Below are positions 27,855 through 37,718 of a stretch of 64,000 nt of DNA, in pieces (within the stretch, counting starts at the first letter, position 1; every line of letters starts with the position of its first letter). The stretch is from NCBI GenBank assembly GCA_016713305.1, contig JADJPK010000015.1, positions 24,338-88,337 on the forward strand. The letters are read 5' to 3'. Position numbers and translations under genes: made by a program. Source of the DNA: Betaproteobacteria bacterium. GTDB lineage: Bacteria > Pseudomonadota > Gammaproteobacteria > Burkholderiales > Ga0077523. The notes below the pieces were generated by a model. That model did not search any database. It was not told where the DNA came from and saw only the letters and a list, made by a program, of their open reading frames with translations.

Positions 27855-28796
27855 ATGGATGAATCTGCACTCTCTGCCTCCCGGAATGACTGCCCGCACC
27901 CCCTCGTTCGTGCCCCCAGGGCGGCGATCGTCGGGAGGCGGCCGACTGCGCGCCTCTACCCCGCTCCGCCGGGGCTGCAGGGAGCCATCGCCGTCATCCT
28001 CAGCCGTGACGCCAGGGAATGTCAGCTGAGCGACGAACAGAGGCTCACACACTTCCCCGCGTCGCCGGTGATGAGCCTTTCCTGGTTCTCAAGCCAGTCG
28101 GTGGGAACCGTGGAGACAGAGGGCGGCGGCTGGCGCTGGCGTCCCTTCGGAACCTCTCTCGTCATCACCGGCAGCCGATCCACGCCGACCGTGACGTGGT
28201 CTCCCACGAACGGATACGGCGGCATGATCTGTTTCACTCCGGACGTTGCCCGTACGTTGTTCGAGCTGGATCCCGCGGCAGTGCACGATCGTTTCGTTCC
28301 GGCGCGCGATGCACTGGGGGCCCACTGGCGATCGTTTCTCGACGCGCTCGAATCGGCGACCGACGACACCGCCGTGCTCGCCGCGATTGCGGAACACGTC
28401 GGCGCTCGCTGGCGGACGATCGAAGGCCGCACGTCCGCCCAGCCCACGTTACGGGAACTCGGCCGGCACTGGGTTCAGCGCCTTGCCCTTCAGAGCCGGG
28501 ATTGGCAGCGCGGCCTCAGCGCACGTCAGGCGGAGCGCCGCATCAAGGCCTTCAGCGGACGTTCCCTGCGCGACTGGCAGTCGCTCGTGAGAACGGATGG
28601 CGTGTTCTTCGCGGCCCGCGATCGTTTCGAGGCAGGTCTTCGCCTCGACTGGGCAGAAATCGCCCAAGACGAAGGTTTCGCGGACCAGGCGCACCTCTCG
28701 CGTGCAGTCCGCCGGATCACCGGCTTTCCACCCAGCGAATTCGCGCAGCGATTCGTGGAGGACGAATCGTTCTGGGTGTACCGGCTCTGGGTCTAG
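27855..28796 (+). CDS. AraC family transcriptional regulator
   Basis: A 313-residue regulator. ATG 27855 is the first start consistent with a normal N-terminus. The C-terminal ~100 residues form the double helix-turn-helix: GLSARQAERRIKAFSGRSLR, then LDWAEIAQDEGFADQAHLSR and RRITGFPPSEF, the classic second AraC HTH. The N-terminal domain (about 1-200) is not assignable, though SLVITGSRSTPTVTWSPTNG and a DUF6597-like layout suggest a sensory beta-barrel. It is divergent from the P450 gene with 103 bp between, so it probably controls that gene. Confidence 0.88.
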   Translation: MDESALSASRNDCPHPLVRAPRAAIVGRRPTARLYPAPPGLQGAIAVILSRDARECQLSDEQRLTHFPASPVMSLSWFSSQSVGTVETEGGGWRWRPFGTSLVITGSRSTPTVTWSPTNGYGGMICFTPDVARTLFELDPAAVHDRFVPARDALGAHWRSFLDALESATDDTAVLAAIAEHVGARWRTIEGRTSAQPTLRELGRHWVQRLALQSRDWQRGLSARQAERRIKAFSGRSLRDWQSLVRTDGVFFAARDRFEAGLRLDWAEIAQDEGFADQAHLSRAVRRITGFPPSEFAQRFVEDESFWVYRLWV

Positions 28797-28965
28797 GGAA
28801 CGTCCGGATCGATGCCCGCGGTCGCGACGGAGGCCGGACGGACGGATGACGCGAATGTCCGGTTCTCCGAGTACCGCAGCACACAGGTTCCAGCTGACCT
28901 TGCCGCCCCACTCCGCCCCTGCAACTGACGCCCGGTCCAGCGGGAGAAGGCGCTCTCCCCCGCGA

Positions 28966-29574
28966 TCAGCTCACCTTTCCACCGTCGTACACGAACGCGT
29001 TGATGTTCACGTTGACCCTGGGCGTATTGTCCCGCGGCGTATTGCCCGAGTGCAGCAGCGAGCCGTCGAAGACCACCAGGCGGCCCTGCTTGGGACTCAC
29101 CCGCGTCTTCTCGGTCAGGGGCCCCTTCTCGCCGAAGCGCTGGTTGAAGATGACGGTATCCCCGCTGCTGTCATTGACGTAGTAGATCGCCGTGACGAGG
29201 GGCTCGCTGATCTCGGTGAAATCCACGTGCGGCATTCCGTACGAATTCTCGTTGTCCAGCTTGGCATAGACACCGAGATTCATCTTGATGCGGATGAGCT
29301 GCTTGATGGTGTGCGGGATGGCCGTGATGACCGGGAGCATCGAGGAGAACAACTGGGAAACCGGCTGCGTCAGTTCGTAGATCGCGTGCGTGAACTGCTG
29401 CACGTCGATGGCATCCGGCGTCACCGGAAAGATGCGCGCATCGTTTTCCTTGTAAGTCGCCCGGCTCTGCCTGTACCAGCTCACCTTCTCGCCGAGCGCA
29501 ATGCTCTTGATCGCCTCCTGCACATTCTTGGGAACCGCCTGATCGATGATCGTCACATCCTTTCTTGCGAGCAC
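28966..29574 (-). CDS. 2-oxoglutarate/Fe(II)-dependent oxygenase
   Basis: A 202-residue enzyme of the prolyl-4-hydroxylase-like 2OG-Fe(II) group. GTG 29574 is chosen because GGGAGG lies about seven bases upstream. Iron ligands are the HxD pair in GMPHVDFTE and the distal His in FDGSLLHSGNTPR, and the 2-oxoglutarate-binding Arg is in TPRVNVNINAFV. A central strand reads TAIYYVNDSSGDTVIFNQ. It should hydroxylate a small molecule or protein side chain; the substrate is unknown. No partner gene is adjacent. Confidence 0.85.
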   Translation of the reverse strand: MLARKDVTIIDQAVPKNVQEAIKSIALGEKVSWYRQSRATYKENDARIFPVTPDAIDVQQFTHAIYELTQPVSQLFSSMLPVITAIPHTIKQLIRIKMNLGVYAKLDNENSYGMPHVDFTEISEPLVTAIYYVNDSSGDTVIFNQRFGEKGPLTEKTRVSPKQGRLVVFDGSLLHSGNTPRDNTPRVNVNINAFVYDGGKVS

Positions 29575-30404
29575 GCTTGAATCCTCCCTCTCCTGATTCT
29601 CGTCACCCGTTCGTGCGGGGCGAGATCTGTCGTTTTGTCGGCGCGGCCTCTCGTGGGTCCCACCGATGCGCCAGGCAGAAAGGAACGCGAAACGCCCCCT
29701 TCTTCTGACAGACCGGACGCAGGATCCGGCGCCGCGCAACGCTCGATTCGCTGCACGGTCATTGGATCTTACCGGGGCCTTACACGACGTAAACCTCAAA
29801 ATCGGCGGCGGCTTTGTCTGCAACGCAACATCCGAAGACCTCGAATGCGGGGCGAACCGGGAGGTTCCAATACGGTCCTTCTGTGCAGAGCTGGCCCACC
29901 GCTTCAGAGTGCGGCGCAACATCGAAACACGCACCGTGTTTCACGCTTTCTTTTTGAACATTGTTCACTACGGCCTTCCGGCCCTTTCGGCATCGCATCA
30001 GCGGATTCGCCGGATCGATCTGAACGTCCACGTCGTCGCGGGCTCCTCTGCCCGGCACCGGAAGACTCCTTCGCATGGTCGAGTGGGGATGCCACGAGTG
30101 CCGGCCTGCTGCAGCAAGCGGATCGCCGCAGCGAAAGTCGAAATGTCCCTTCCGGCAATGTGAAAGTCGCTTCCGGCAACGGTTGCCGGCGGCATCGATG
30201 GCTTTCCTAGGACCACGGAAATGGCATTGGAAGATGGCCGGGCATGCAACGGGAATATCGTGAATTTTCCACGGATTGGCAGCGCAGCCCCGGCACCGCT
30301 TCCACTCCCTACTGCTGGTCGTTCGCTTGCAATGAGGAAGGCCGGCCTCGCCGATCGTGCAGCGACCGGCGAGCCGTTCACCGCAATGTCAAAGGAGCCA
30401 GACC
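29575..30404. other. Long gap without a convincing gene
   Basis: About 830 bases. Several medium-length frames exist on both strands, but none has a ribosome-binding site together with protein-like composition. It is a little less GC-rich than its surroundings. The final bases contain the AAAGGAG ribosome-binding site of the EF-hand gene. Confidence 0.5.
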
Positions 30405-31145
30405 GTGAACAGCACCATCGGGAGCAACAGCAGCGCCGTATGCAACAGGACTTCGACGGACGCGCATCAGTCCAGTTTCGCGTCGAATCTGTCCGAAAGA
30501 CTTTTCAACAAGCTGGACAGAGATGGCCAGGGATTCGTCGACAGGAGCGAAGCGAAATCCGCCTTCGCCCGGATCGCGGACTCCAAACGCAACGCAGTGG
30601 ATGCGGACGTCGACGACTTCTTTGCTCGATTCGACAGCAACCGCGACGGGCACATCACCCGCGAAGAAATGGCGAGCGGTGTACAGCGCCTCGCCGATGC
30701 GCTTCAGACCCTGTTCGACGCGATTCGCCTGAACAGTCAGGGAGGAAACACGAGCACCACGTACAGTCTCGCGTCACCCCGGCCTTCGCCACAGACCATC
30801 GAACGACCGGACAACGTGGGCGTCACCCCCCACCCCGCTGCCCAACCTTCACGAAAGGCGGATCTGCCCGACAACAAGCCGTCGAACCTGGTCGTCCGCG
30901 TCGAGATCGACGTGAACCAGGCAAAGGGGAAGGTCGACCACCATGGTGAATCAACGAACCACACGAACAGGGAACACGCGCACCGGCGCGAGGGGCACGA
31001 GACTACGGCCAGCAGAACTTCATCGGGCCATTGTGGAGAAGCGCGGGTCCTGCAAGTGGTTGCGCAGCTCACGCAGGCGTATGGCCGATGCGACCGTGGT
31101 CAGGAACACGGCAGCGCGGCGAGACACGTGACGGATGTCGCCTGA
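30405..31145 (+). CDS. EF-hand calcium-binding protein
   Basis: A 246-residue protein. GTG 30405 is chosen because AAAGGAG lies seven bases before it. Two EF-hand loops are clear: DRDGQGFVDRSE (about 38-49) and DSNRDGHITREE (about 77-88), 28 residues apart as in a paired EF-hand. After about residue 110 the chain is low-complexity and rich in His, Thr, Arg and Ser, probably unstructured. There is no signal peptide, so location is uncertain. Likely a calcium sensor or buffer. Confidence 0.78.
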   Translation: MNSTIGSNSSAVCNRTSTDAHQSSFASNLSERLFNKLDRDGQGFVDRSEAKSAFARIADSKRNAVDADVDDFFARFDSNRDGHITREEMASGVQRLADALQTLFDAIRLNSQGGNTSTTYSLASPRPSPQTIERPDNVGVTPHPAAQPSRKADLPDNKPSNLVVRVEIDVNQAKGKVDHHGESTNHTNREHAHRREGHETTASRTSSGHCGEARVLQVVAQLTQAYGRCDRGQEHGSAARHVTDVA

Positions 31146-31154
31146 GACAGGAAA

Positions 31155-31182
31155 GCAAAGGGCCGGCGAATGCCGGCCCTGC
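31155..31182 (-). terminator. Intrinsic terminator of the PEP-CTERM gene at 31189
   Basis: On the minus strand a GC-rich hairpin (AGGGCCGGC, short loop, GCCGGCCCT) is followed by TTTGCTTTCC. It starts just after the stop of the 31189 gene and may also serve the convergent EF-hand gene. Confidence 0.75.
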
Positions 31183-31188
31183 GGAACG

Positions 31189-31707
31189 TCAGACGTTGGC
31201 TTCTCTGCGTTTCAGCCCGACAGCCATCGCCAGCGTTGCCAAACCCAGCATTCCCAGAACACCGGGTTCGGGAACAGTCTGCGGATCAGGTTCTACATAG
31301 CGGCTGGCGGAAAGAACGCCTGAGCCAACGAACCCGGCTCCCTGCGCAATCCAGGTCTGGCCGAAGTAGTAAAGGTTCACGATGCTGAGTCCGCCCATCA
31401 CATAGAACGTGATGCCGAGCGACGAGACATAGGGCGATGCGGGAGAGAAAAGGTTGTCGCTGCTATGGAGCGGACCGGAGTACATGCCCGCAGTCGGCCC
31501 GAAGGCCGCGCCGATGGCGGTGACGTCCAGGACGTTCCCGTTTTCCACCGTGAACTGCCCCGAGAAGCTTCCGGTGTCTCCCGAGGTTTGCGTGAAGCTG
31601 TAGTCGTACAGGACGGGGGCAGCTATGGAACGCTCGGACACTGCCATCAAGGCACTGGCGGCCACGACCGCAGTCGCTGCAGAACGGACGATGGTAACGA
31701 AGGACAC
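31189..31707 (-). CDS. PEP-CTERM sorting domain protein
   Basis: A 172-residue exported protein. GTG 31707 is chosen because AGGGAGA lies just upstream; earlier starts add an unlikely N-terminus. The signal peptide is IVRSAATAVVAASALMAVSE. The body is a small beta-rich domain (YDYSFTQTSGDTGSFSGQFT, GITFYVMGGLSIVNLYYFGQ). The sorting tail is VPEPGVLGMLGLATLAMAVG followed by LKRREANV. The body family is not recognised. A clear terminator follows. Confidence 0.85.
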   Translation of the reverse strand: MSFVTIVRSAATAVVAASALMAVSERSIAAPVLYDYSFTQTSGDTGSFSGQFTVENGNVLDVTAIGAAFGPTAGMYSGPLHSSDNLFSPASPYVSSLGITFYVMGGLSIVNLYYFGQTWIAQGAGFVGSGVLSASRYVEPDPQTVPEPGVLGMLGLATLAMAVGLKRREANV

Positions 31708-32002
31708 CGGAATCTCCCTGGCAATTTTTGTAGCGCGCTCGAGAGCAAATGCCACACCAGAGATATAACCCACTGACGGAAGTGGTGTTTTCTGAAAGAC
31801 CCGGAGGAATTGTCAAATATTTCGACGAAAACGCGCTGGTGGCGTCCGGGGGCACTGGAGAAGTGTTTGTCGTGCTGACGCTGCTCTCTCTGGAACCGAC
31901 AGGAACGTGAAAATCCCTGTCCCGGCACTTCCCGCGCAGGGCACGACGACATGCTCCAGAGGAAGACCGACGGCAGGTCGGCCCTCCCTGTCCTGCGGTG
32001 TC

Positions 32003-33709
32003 TCAGCTTCGCGGCAGGTCCGTCACCGCTCCGACCGACGCATCCGACACGAGTCGCGCATACTTGGCCAGCACGCCCGTCGTGTAGCGCGGCGCCGGTG
32101 CCTTCCATCCACTCAGGCGCTGCTCGATCTGCGCGTCGCTGAGTTCCACATCCAGCTTGCGGTTCTCGACATCGATGACGATCGTATCGCCGTCCTGCAC
32201 CGCTGCGATGGGTCCTCGCTGCGCGGCCTCCGGCACGATGTGGCCGATCACGAAACCGCGTGTGGCCCCGGAGAACCGGCCGTCGGTGATCAGCGCCACG
32301 GTCTCGCCGAGACCCGCGCCCTGGATGGCCCCGGTGAGCAGTTGCATCTCACGCATGCCAGGGCCGCCGATGGGTCCCTCGTAGCGAAGCACCATCACAT
32401 CGTTCGGCTTGATGTGACCGTCCATGATGGCTTGGAAGGCGACCTCCTCGTTGTCGAACACCTTGGCGGGACCACGGTGGACCGCCTTCTTCTGCCCGGA
32501 GATCTTGATCACGCATCCGCCCGGCGCCAGATTGCCGCGCAGGATGGCGAGCCCGCCCTCGGGCTTGAGCGCCCGGGACAGCGGCTTGACGACATCCTGC
32601 CCCGCAGGCTCGGGCGCACGTGCGATCTCTTCGCCGAGCGTGCGGCCCGTCACGGTCTTCTCGTCCGAGCTCAGCAGGCCCGCCTCGACCAGCCGCTTGC
32701 CCACCACCGGCATTCCGCCGGCTTCGAACATTTCAGGCGCGGTGTAGGTGCCCCACGGACGCATGTCGGCAATGACAGGCGTCTTGCGCGAGATACGGTC
32801 GAAGTCGTCGAGGGAAAGTTCGACGCCGAAGTCGTGTGCGGTGGCCAGCAGATGCAGCACGGCGTTGGTGGACCCGCCGGTCGACATCACACCGGTGATC
32901 GCATTCTCGAAGCTCCTGCGCGTGACCAGCGACCGCGGCGTCACGCCCTTGTTCAGCAGTTCCATCACCAGCTTGCCGCTTTCGTAGGCGACATCCACTT
33001 TGGAGGGATGCAGCGCGGGCACGTCGTTGAAGCCCATCGGCGAGATGCCGAGCATCTCGTAGGCCGTGGCCATCGTGTTCGCAGTGAACTGCCCGCCGCA
33101 AGCGCCTGCCGCGGGACAGGAGTGGTCCTCGACGTCCTTGAACTCTTCCGCGTCGATCTTGCCGGCATTGAATGCGCCGATGGCCTCGTAGGCGTCCTGG
33201 ATCGTGAGCTTGCGGTCGTGGAAGAGCCGGTTGGGCTTGTGGCAACGGCCGCTGGCGATGGAACCGCCATAGAGAGTGAGACCGGGAATGTCCAGCCGGC
33301 CGAGCACCATCGCCATGGCCGGGATGGTCTTGTCGCAGCCGGAGATGGTGACGATGGCATCCAGCATGTGCCCGCGCGCCACCATCTCCACCGAATCGGC
33401 GATCAGTTCGCGGCTGACCAGGGACGTCTTCATGCCCTCCGTGCCGGTGGTGATGCCATCGTTGATGGCGACCGTGTTGATCTCCAGCGGAGTGCCACCC
33501 GCGGCACGGATGCCGTCCATGACACGCTGCGCAAGATCGCGGTGATTGAGGTTGCAGGGCATGGTGCCGATCCAGCAGTGGGCCACGCCGATCTGCGGCT
33601 TGGCGAGGTCGGCATCGGTGAAGCCGGCGGCTTTCATCATGGCGCGCGCGACTGCGCGGCCGGGGCCGTCGAAGAGGGGACGGCTCTTGTGTCGGGGATC
33701 GAAGGTCAT
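32003..33709 (-). CDS. ilvD: Dihydroxy-acid dehydratase
   Basis: A 568-residue IlvD. It dehydrates 2,3-dihydroxy-isovalerate and -methylvalerate to the 2-keto acids in valine and isoleucine synthesis, using an iron-sulfur cluster and Mg2+. Visible signatures are GVAHCWIGTMPCNLNH, ISGCDKTIPAMAM (the conserved CDKT) and DHSCPAAGACGGQFTANTM, which together give the three cluster-ligand cysteines, then TDGRFSGATRGFVIGHIVPE near the C-terminus. The start MTFDPRHKSRPLFDGP matches family length; an earlier ATG at 33751 would add 14 residues. It is divergent from a large STAND regulator and is not in an ilv operon here. Confidence 0.96.
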   Translation of the reverse strand: MTFDPRHKSRPLFDGPGRAVARAMMKAAGFTDADLAKPQIGVAHCWIGTMPCNLNHRDLAQRVMDGIRAAGGTPLEINTVAINDGITTGTEGMKTSLVSRELIADSVEMVARGHMLDAIVTISGCDKTIPAMAMVLGRLDIPGLTLYGGSIASGRCHKPNRLFHDRKLTIQDAYEAIGAFNAGKIDAEEFKDVEDHSCPAAGACGGQFTANTMATAYEMLGISPMGFNDVPALHPSKVDVAYESGKLVMELLNKGVTPRSLVTRRSFENAITGVMSTGGSTNAVLHLLATAHDFGVELSLDDFDRISRKTPVIADMRPWGTYTAPEMFEAGGMPVVGKRLVEAGLLSSDEKTVTGRTLGEEIARAPEPAGQDVVKPLSRALKPEGGLAILRGNLAPGGCVIKISGQKKAVHRGPAKVFDNEEVAFQAIMDGHIKPNDVMVLRYEGPIGGPGMREMQLLTGAIQGAGLGETVALITDGRFSGATRGFVIGHIVPEAAQRGPIAAVQDGDTIVIDVENRKLDVELSDAQIEQRLSGWKAPAPRYTTGVLAKYARLVSDASVGAVTDLPRS

Positions 33710-33901
33710 CGAGACGTGTTCCGTGAGATCGGGTTCGTGGATCTGAAGCATGGCAATGATAGTCAAGGTGCGGTGAAACAGGGGCCCGGCGTCGCGGCCC
33801 GTGGCCACGGCCGTGAGGAGTCAGTGTCCTTGGCCGCCCCGTTTTGGTCTACTCTTGGCACCGTCATCCCGTTGCAGGTCTCCCGAGGATTCCGCGCACC
33901 G

Positions 33902-36900
33902 ATGGCCCGGACCCGCCGACTCGCCAAGCTCACGCGCCCTCGGCTTCATCGCACGGTGGCGCGCGAACGTCTTTTCAGTGTTCTGGACACCGCTGCCGGT
34001 TCGCCATTGACCTGGCTGGAGGGCCCGCCCGGGTCGGGCAAGACAACCGCGCTGGTGTCGTATCTCGAGAGCCGGCACCTGGAACCGCTCTGGTACCGGC
34101 TGGACCGCATGGATGGTGACCCGTCGGCGTTCTTCCATCACCTGACCGAAAGCACCGCATGGGCCGCGCCGCGAGCACGACGAAAGCTCCCGTCCTTCGG
34201 TCCGGAGTTCCAGGCAGACCCGGTGGTCTTCGCGCACCGTTACTTCCGGGCACTGTTCACCCACCTTCCGCGCGATGTCGTGCCGGTCCTGGACGACTAC
34301 CACGAGCTTGCCGACGACTCCGACGTTCACCGCGTTCTGACGGCGGCCATCGCCGAGATTCCCAACGGCCATCGGTTGCTCGTCGCGAGCCGAACGCCCC
34401 CGCCCGCCGAATTCGCCCGGTGGGAGCTTGCAGGCGCACTGGCGAAGGTGAACTGGTCCGACCTCCGGCTGTCCGCCGAGGAAACGCGGAGCGTTGCAGC
34501 CAGCCGGGGACATCCGCTCAGCGCCACCGCCGCGAGAGACCTGCACGCGCGGGCTGATGGCTGGGTTGCCGCGATCTGTCTGTGGCTGGATCGCAAGGAC
34601 TCGGCAAGACCCTTCGCTCAGGGAAAGGCGTCGCCCGGCCCTGAGCCCCTGTTTCGATACCTCGCTGCGGAAGTGCTCGATGGCGTGGAACCCGCGTTGC
34701 GCCACTGTCTTCTCGCCACGTGCCTGGTTCCTTCCTTCACTGCCGCGGAGGCCGAGCAGCTTTCCGGCAATGCAGAGGCCGGCCGGATCGTCGACGACCT
34801 GTATCGACGCCAGCTCTTCATCGAGCGGAGCCCGGGAGGTGCGTGGACCTACCGCTACCACGATCTGTTCCGCGCCTTTCTCCAGGAACGCCTTCGCAGT
34901 CACCGCGACGACGAATCTCTGGCCAGAGAATCGGCCCACGCGGGAGGCGTCCTCCTTGCCTCGGGCCGACCCGAAGAGGCGTTCCCGTTGCTGGTACAGG
35001 GCAAGGACTGGCCCGCCGCTCTGGTCGCATTTGTCCGGGCCGCTCCCTCGCTCCTGAAACAGGGCCGGTGGCGGATGCTGCGGGACTGGAGCGAGCGTCT
35101 TGCGCCCGAGCATCTGGAAAGCGACCCGTGGGTTCTCTACTGGCGCGGCCGGGCCCTGACGTTGCAGGATCCGGCGGCGGCAATGCGATCGCTTTCCGGT
35201 GCGTGCGAGAGATTCCGGGCGGACAGCGACCTCCGCGGAGAGGCGCTCGCCGTCGCCGGCGTGCTCGATGCGCTGCACTTCGACGTGAAGGCCTTTGACC
35301 GCATCCCGCCCTGGCTGCAACGTTTGGTCACCCTGACGGGAGCGGGCCTTCCTCCTCTGGCCGTGGATGAGGACTTGCAGATCCACGCGGCCGTGATGGT
35401 GTCGTCGAGCCATCTGTGCCGGCCGGGAGCCGGCCTCGACAATGCCGTGCGCCGGGTGATCGCGCTGCTGGAAGATTCCCACGAGCCGAATCTCGTCCTG
35501 TCTGTGGCCAATATGGTCCACTACTACGCGGGGCATTGCCTGGACGAATCCGCCCATGCCGCGGCCGCGGCTGCGGCCCGATCGCAATTTGGCCGGCACG
35601 ACATTTCGGCGGACCGGCTGTCGCTCTACTGGCTTGCGGAAGGTCACGCGCACTACACCTTCGGCCGCTTCCGGCAGGCGCTGGAATGCTTCGACCGCAC
35701 CGACGCAGTGATCTCGGAGAACGCACTGCGCAACCGACGTCTCGTGGCCGGCACGTGGCGCATCCAGTGCCAGGCCCTGGCCGGGGATGTGCGAGGTGCA
35801 CGAGAAACCCTCAAGTCGCTCGAACCGCATGCGCCCACCCTGCCTGGCTTCGTCGAAGCGCTGTTCCTCTGGTCTTGCGGTGTGGTGGAGCATCGCGCGG
35901 GCAACCTCGAGCGCAGTATCGAGCTCGGATCCAGGGCAGTGACCCTGAACCAGCAGAATGGATCCTCCATCTCGAGCGTGTTGTGGCTTCCGCGGCTGGC
36001 GGTGCGCCTGCTGGAGGCTGGCCGGGCATCTGAGGCGAACGACACCTTGGACGACCCGGTGCTGACCGCGGAATCGATCGCTTACGCGCGGCAGGAAGCT
36101 GGTGTCGGGCTGTTGCGTGCGTGGATCTCGCTGAAGGACGGCGACATGACCGGCGCACGAACGTCATTGCGGCGAGCCCTCGAACGCGCACAGGATGCGC
36201 GAGAGTGCACGCGGCTTCTGTGGTTCCTGCCGCCACTCGACGCGCTCCTGCCCTTCGCGCTCGAGCAGGACATCGAGGTGGAGACGGTGCGCAGACTGAT
36301 CGACCGATTCGGCATCGCACCGCCCGCCCGTCGATGCGAACAATGGCCTTGGCCCATCCGCATCGTCACGCTCGGCGGCTTCCAAGTGACGGTGGATGGG
36401 AAGCCGCTCGCGTTCGGACGGAAGGTGCCTCGACGGACATTGGCGCTCCTCGTCGCGCTCATCGCGGAGGGAGGACGCCAGGTGGCGGAGTTCCGCCTCT
36501 GCGATCTTCTGTGGCCAGAACTGGAGGGCGATGCGGCGCACGAGTCGTACTCCGCTGCGCTTCACCGGCTGCGGCGCCTGCTGGGCGGGAACGACTCGAT
36601 TCTCCAGGCCGGACGCACGCTGAGCCTGAATGGGGCCCGCTGCTTCGTGGATGTCTGGGAACTGGAAGCGGCGCTGGATGCACAAGGCAGCCTCCAGCGG
36701 GCGATCGACCTGTACCGCGGGCCCTTCATGCCCGGCGAGGACGCGTCATACGCCATCGCGCGGCGCCGGTTTCTGCGGACGCGGATGGCCAGGGCAATCC
36801 AGGGGTATCGATCGTCCCCGGGACGAGAAGCGCCGATCGGAACCGTGGAGGAGTTGCGCGCGCGGGTCGCGGCCATCGACCCTGACATCTTCCCGGACCG

Positions 36901-36937
36901 GCTCAAGGAAGACGACCATGCCGCTCCGGCCGGCTGA
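33902..36937 (+). CDS. STAND ATPase regulator with C-terminal SARP/BTAD DNA-binding domain
   Basis: A 1011-residue signalling protein. The N-terminal NTPase of the MalT/STAND type has Walker A GPPGSGKTT (about 41-49) and a Walker B-like DVVPVLDDYHEL, followed by winged-helix and superstructure-forming helical repeats (RQALECFDRTDAVISENALR, ERSIELGSRAVTLNQQNG). From about residue 818 an OmpR-like winged helix with BTAD begins: RIVTLGGFQVTVDGKPLAFG, ALLVALIAEGGRQV, AALHRLRRLLGG. Most SARP regulators carry this domain at the N-terminus; here it is C-terminal. ATP-driven oligomerisation probably controls DNA binding in response to a ligand bound by the helical repeats. Targets unknown; a small secreted protein follows. 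Confidence 0.88.
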   Translation: MARTRRLAKLTRPRLHRTVARERLFSVLDTAAGSPLTWLEGPPGSGKTTALVSYLESRHLEPLWYRLDRMDGDPSAFFHHLTESTAWAAPRARRKLPSFGPEFQADPVVFAHRYFRALFTHLPRDVVPVLDDYHELADDSDVHRVLTAAIAEIPNGHRLLVASRTPPPAEFARWELAGALAKVNWSDLRLSAEETRSVAASRGHPLSATAARDLHARADGWVAAICLWLDRKDSARPFAQGKASPGPEPLFRYLAAEVLDGVEPALRHCLLATCLVPSFTAAEAEQLSGNAEAGRIVDDLYRRQLFIERSPGGAWTYRYHDLFRAFLQERLRSHRDDESLARESAHAGGVLLASGRPEEAFPLLVQGKDWPAALVAFVRAAPSLLKQGRWRMLRDWSERLAPEHLESDPWVLYWRGRALTLQDPAAAMRSLSGACERFRADSDLRGEALAVAGVLDALHFDVKAFDRIPPWLQRLVTLTGAGLPPLAVDEDLQIHAAVMVSSSHLCRPGAGLDNAVRRVIALLEDSHEPNLVLSVANMVHYYAGHCLDESAHAAAAAAARSQFGRHDISADRLSLYWLAEGHAHYTFGRFRQALECFDRTDAVISENALRNRRLVAGTWRIQCQALAGDVRGARETLKSLEPHAPTLPGFVEALFLWSCGVVEHRAGNLERSIELGSRAVTLNQQNGSSISSVLWLPRLAVRLLEAGRASEANDTLDDPVLTAESIAYARQEAGVGLLRAWISLKDGDMTGARTSLRRALERAQDARECTRLLWFLPPLDALLPFALEQDIEVETVRRLIDRFGIAPPARRCEQWPWPIRIVTLGGFQVTVDGKPLAFGRKVPRRTLALLVALIAEGGRQVAEFRLCDLLWPELEGDAAHESYSAALHRLRRLLGGNDSILQAGRTLSLNGARCFVDVWELEAALDAQGSLQRAIDLYRGPFMPGEDASYAIARRRFLRTRMARAIQGYRSSPGREAPIGTVEELRARVAAIDPDIFPDRLKEDDHAAPAG

Positions 36938-37031
36938 CAGGGTGCATTTCGTTCCCTATTCGTATCCAATCCCTACCCTCTCCTGAGGGACAGTGTGCAG
37001 GTCCGAACCACGTCAGCCGCACGGAGCAGCC

Positions 37032-37538
37032 ATGAACTCGAATGCACGGATCGTTGCCGCCTGCCTCGCCGTATTGCCGGTCATCACCGTCGCGCAGGCG
37101 GCGGAGAAGCACTCGATGACCTACAGGAAGACCGAGGTGCAGACGGTCTCCAGGAGTACGTTCGAGGTGGGCGATGTCCCGAACCACAACATCGTTCAGG
37201 AGGTGTCCCGCCATGTCTCGAAGTTCTCGGACACGCGCTTCAACCCCACGGACGAATGGGTGCAGTCCCTGACCGACGAGGTGGACGGAACCGGAACCCA
37301 CCGGGGCCAGTTCATCCAGTTCCACCCCGGTGGCGACAGGACCTACGGATCGTTCGAGGGGCGGCACGCGACGACCACGAAACCGGACGGCTCGTGGGCC
37401 GTCAAGTGGGAGGGTACCTACAAGTACCTGGGAGGATCCGGACGTTACCAGGGCATCCGGGGAGAAGGCACCTATACCGGACGCTCGACGCCCGCCGAAC
37501 CGTTTGTCGAGGAAGGGCGGGAGACCGTCGAATACTGA
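37032..37538 (+). CDS. Hypothetical secreted protein
   Basis: A 168-residue exported protein with a signal peptide ending in VTVAQAAE. The mature domain is beta-rich (GQFIQFHPGGDRTYGSFEGR, WAVKWEGTYKYLGGSGRYQG, IRGEGTYTGRSTP), resembling small beta-barrel folds of the allene-oxide-cyclase or calycin type, but no family is certain. It is the gene directly after the STAND/SARP regulator and could be its target. A hairpin follows it. Confidence 0.7.
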   Translation: MNSNARIVAACLAVLPVITVAQAAEKHSMTYRKTEVQTVSRSTFEVGDVPNHNIVQEVSRHVSKFSDTRFNPTDEWVQSLTDEVDGTGTHRGQFIQFHPGGDRTYGSFEGRHATTTKPDGSWAVKWEGTYKYLGGSGRYQGIRGEGTYTGRSTPAEPFVEEGRETVEY

Positions 37539-37573
37539 GCATTCGCCAGCGCTCGCGGCAAACGGCGAAAAAA

Positions 37574-37604
37574 GGCCGTGCGGCATGGAACGAGCCGCAC
37601 GACC
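37574..37604. terminator. Bidirectional terminator between convergent genes
   Basis: Stem GGCCGTGCGGC paired with GCCGCACGACC (one mismatch), 9-base loop, with a run of six A on the left that becomes a T-run for minus-strand transcripts. It is placed to end the minus-strand PEP-CTERM gene and the plus-strand gene at 37538. Confidence 0.75.
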
Positions 37605-37718
37605 TCACTTCGTCCGAAGCCATGGACAGCGGGAATTTGTGGCGCATGAACGCCAGTTCCCACCGGCAAGGGCCGCTACACCCTTCGCAGTTCGTGAGCC
37701 GTTTGTGGCAGATGCCGT

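Noticed and set aside
29666..30163. Plus-strand open frame of 165 codons before the EF-hand gene
   Set aside because: No ribosome-binding site, no motif, and two other frames are open over the same stretch.
33854..33880. Sigma-54 promoter before the STAND regulator (TGGCAC ... TTGCA)
   Set aside because: The distance between the GG and GC elements is too long for a sigma-54 site.
31907..33901. 5' extension of the STAND regulator frame by 665 codons
   Set aside because: The extension is antisense to ilvD and its translation has no protein-like motifs. The regulator motif starts after 33902.
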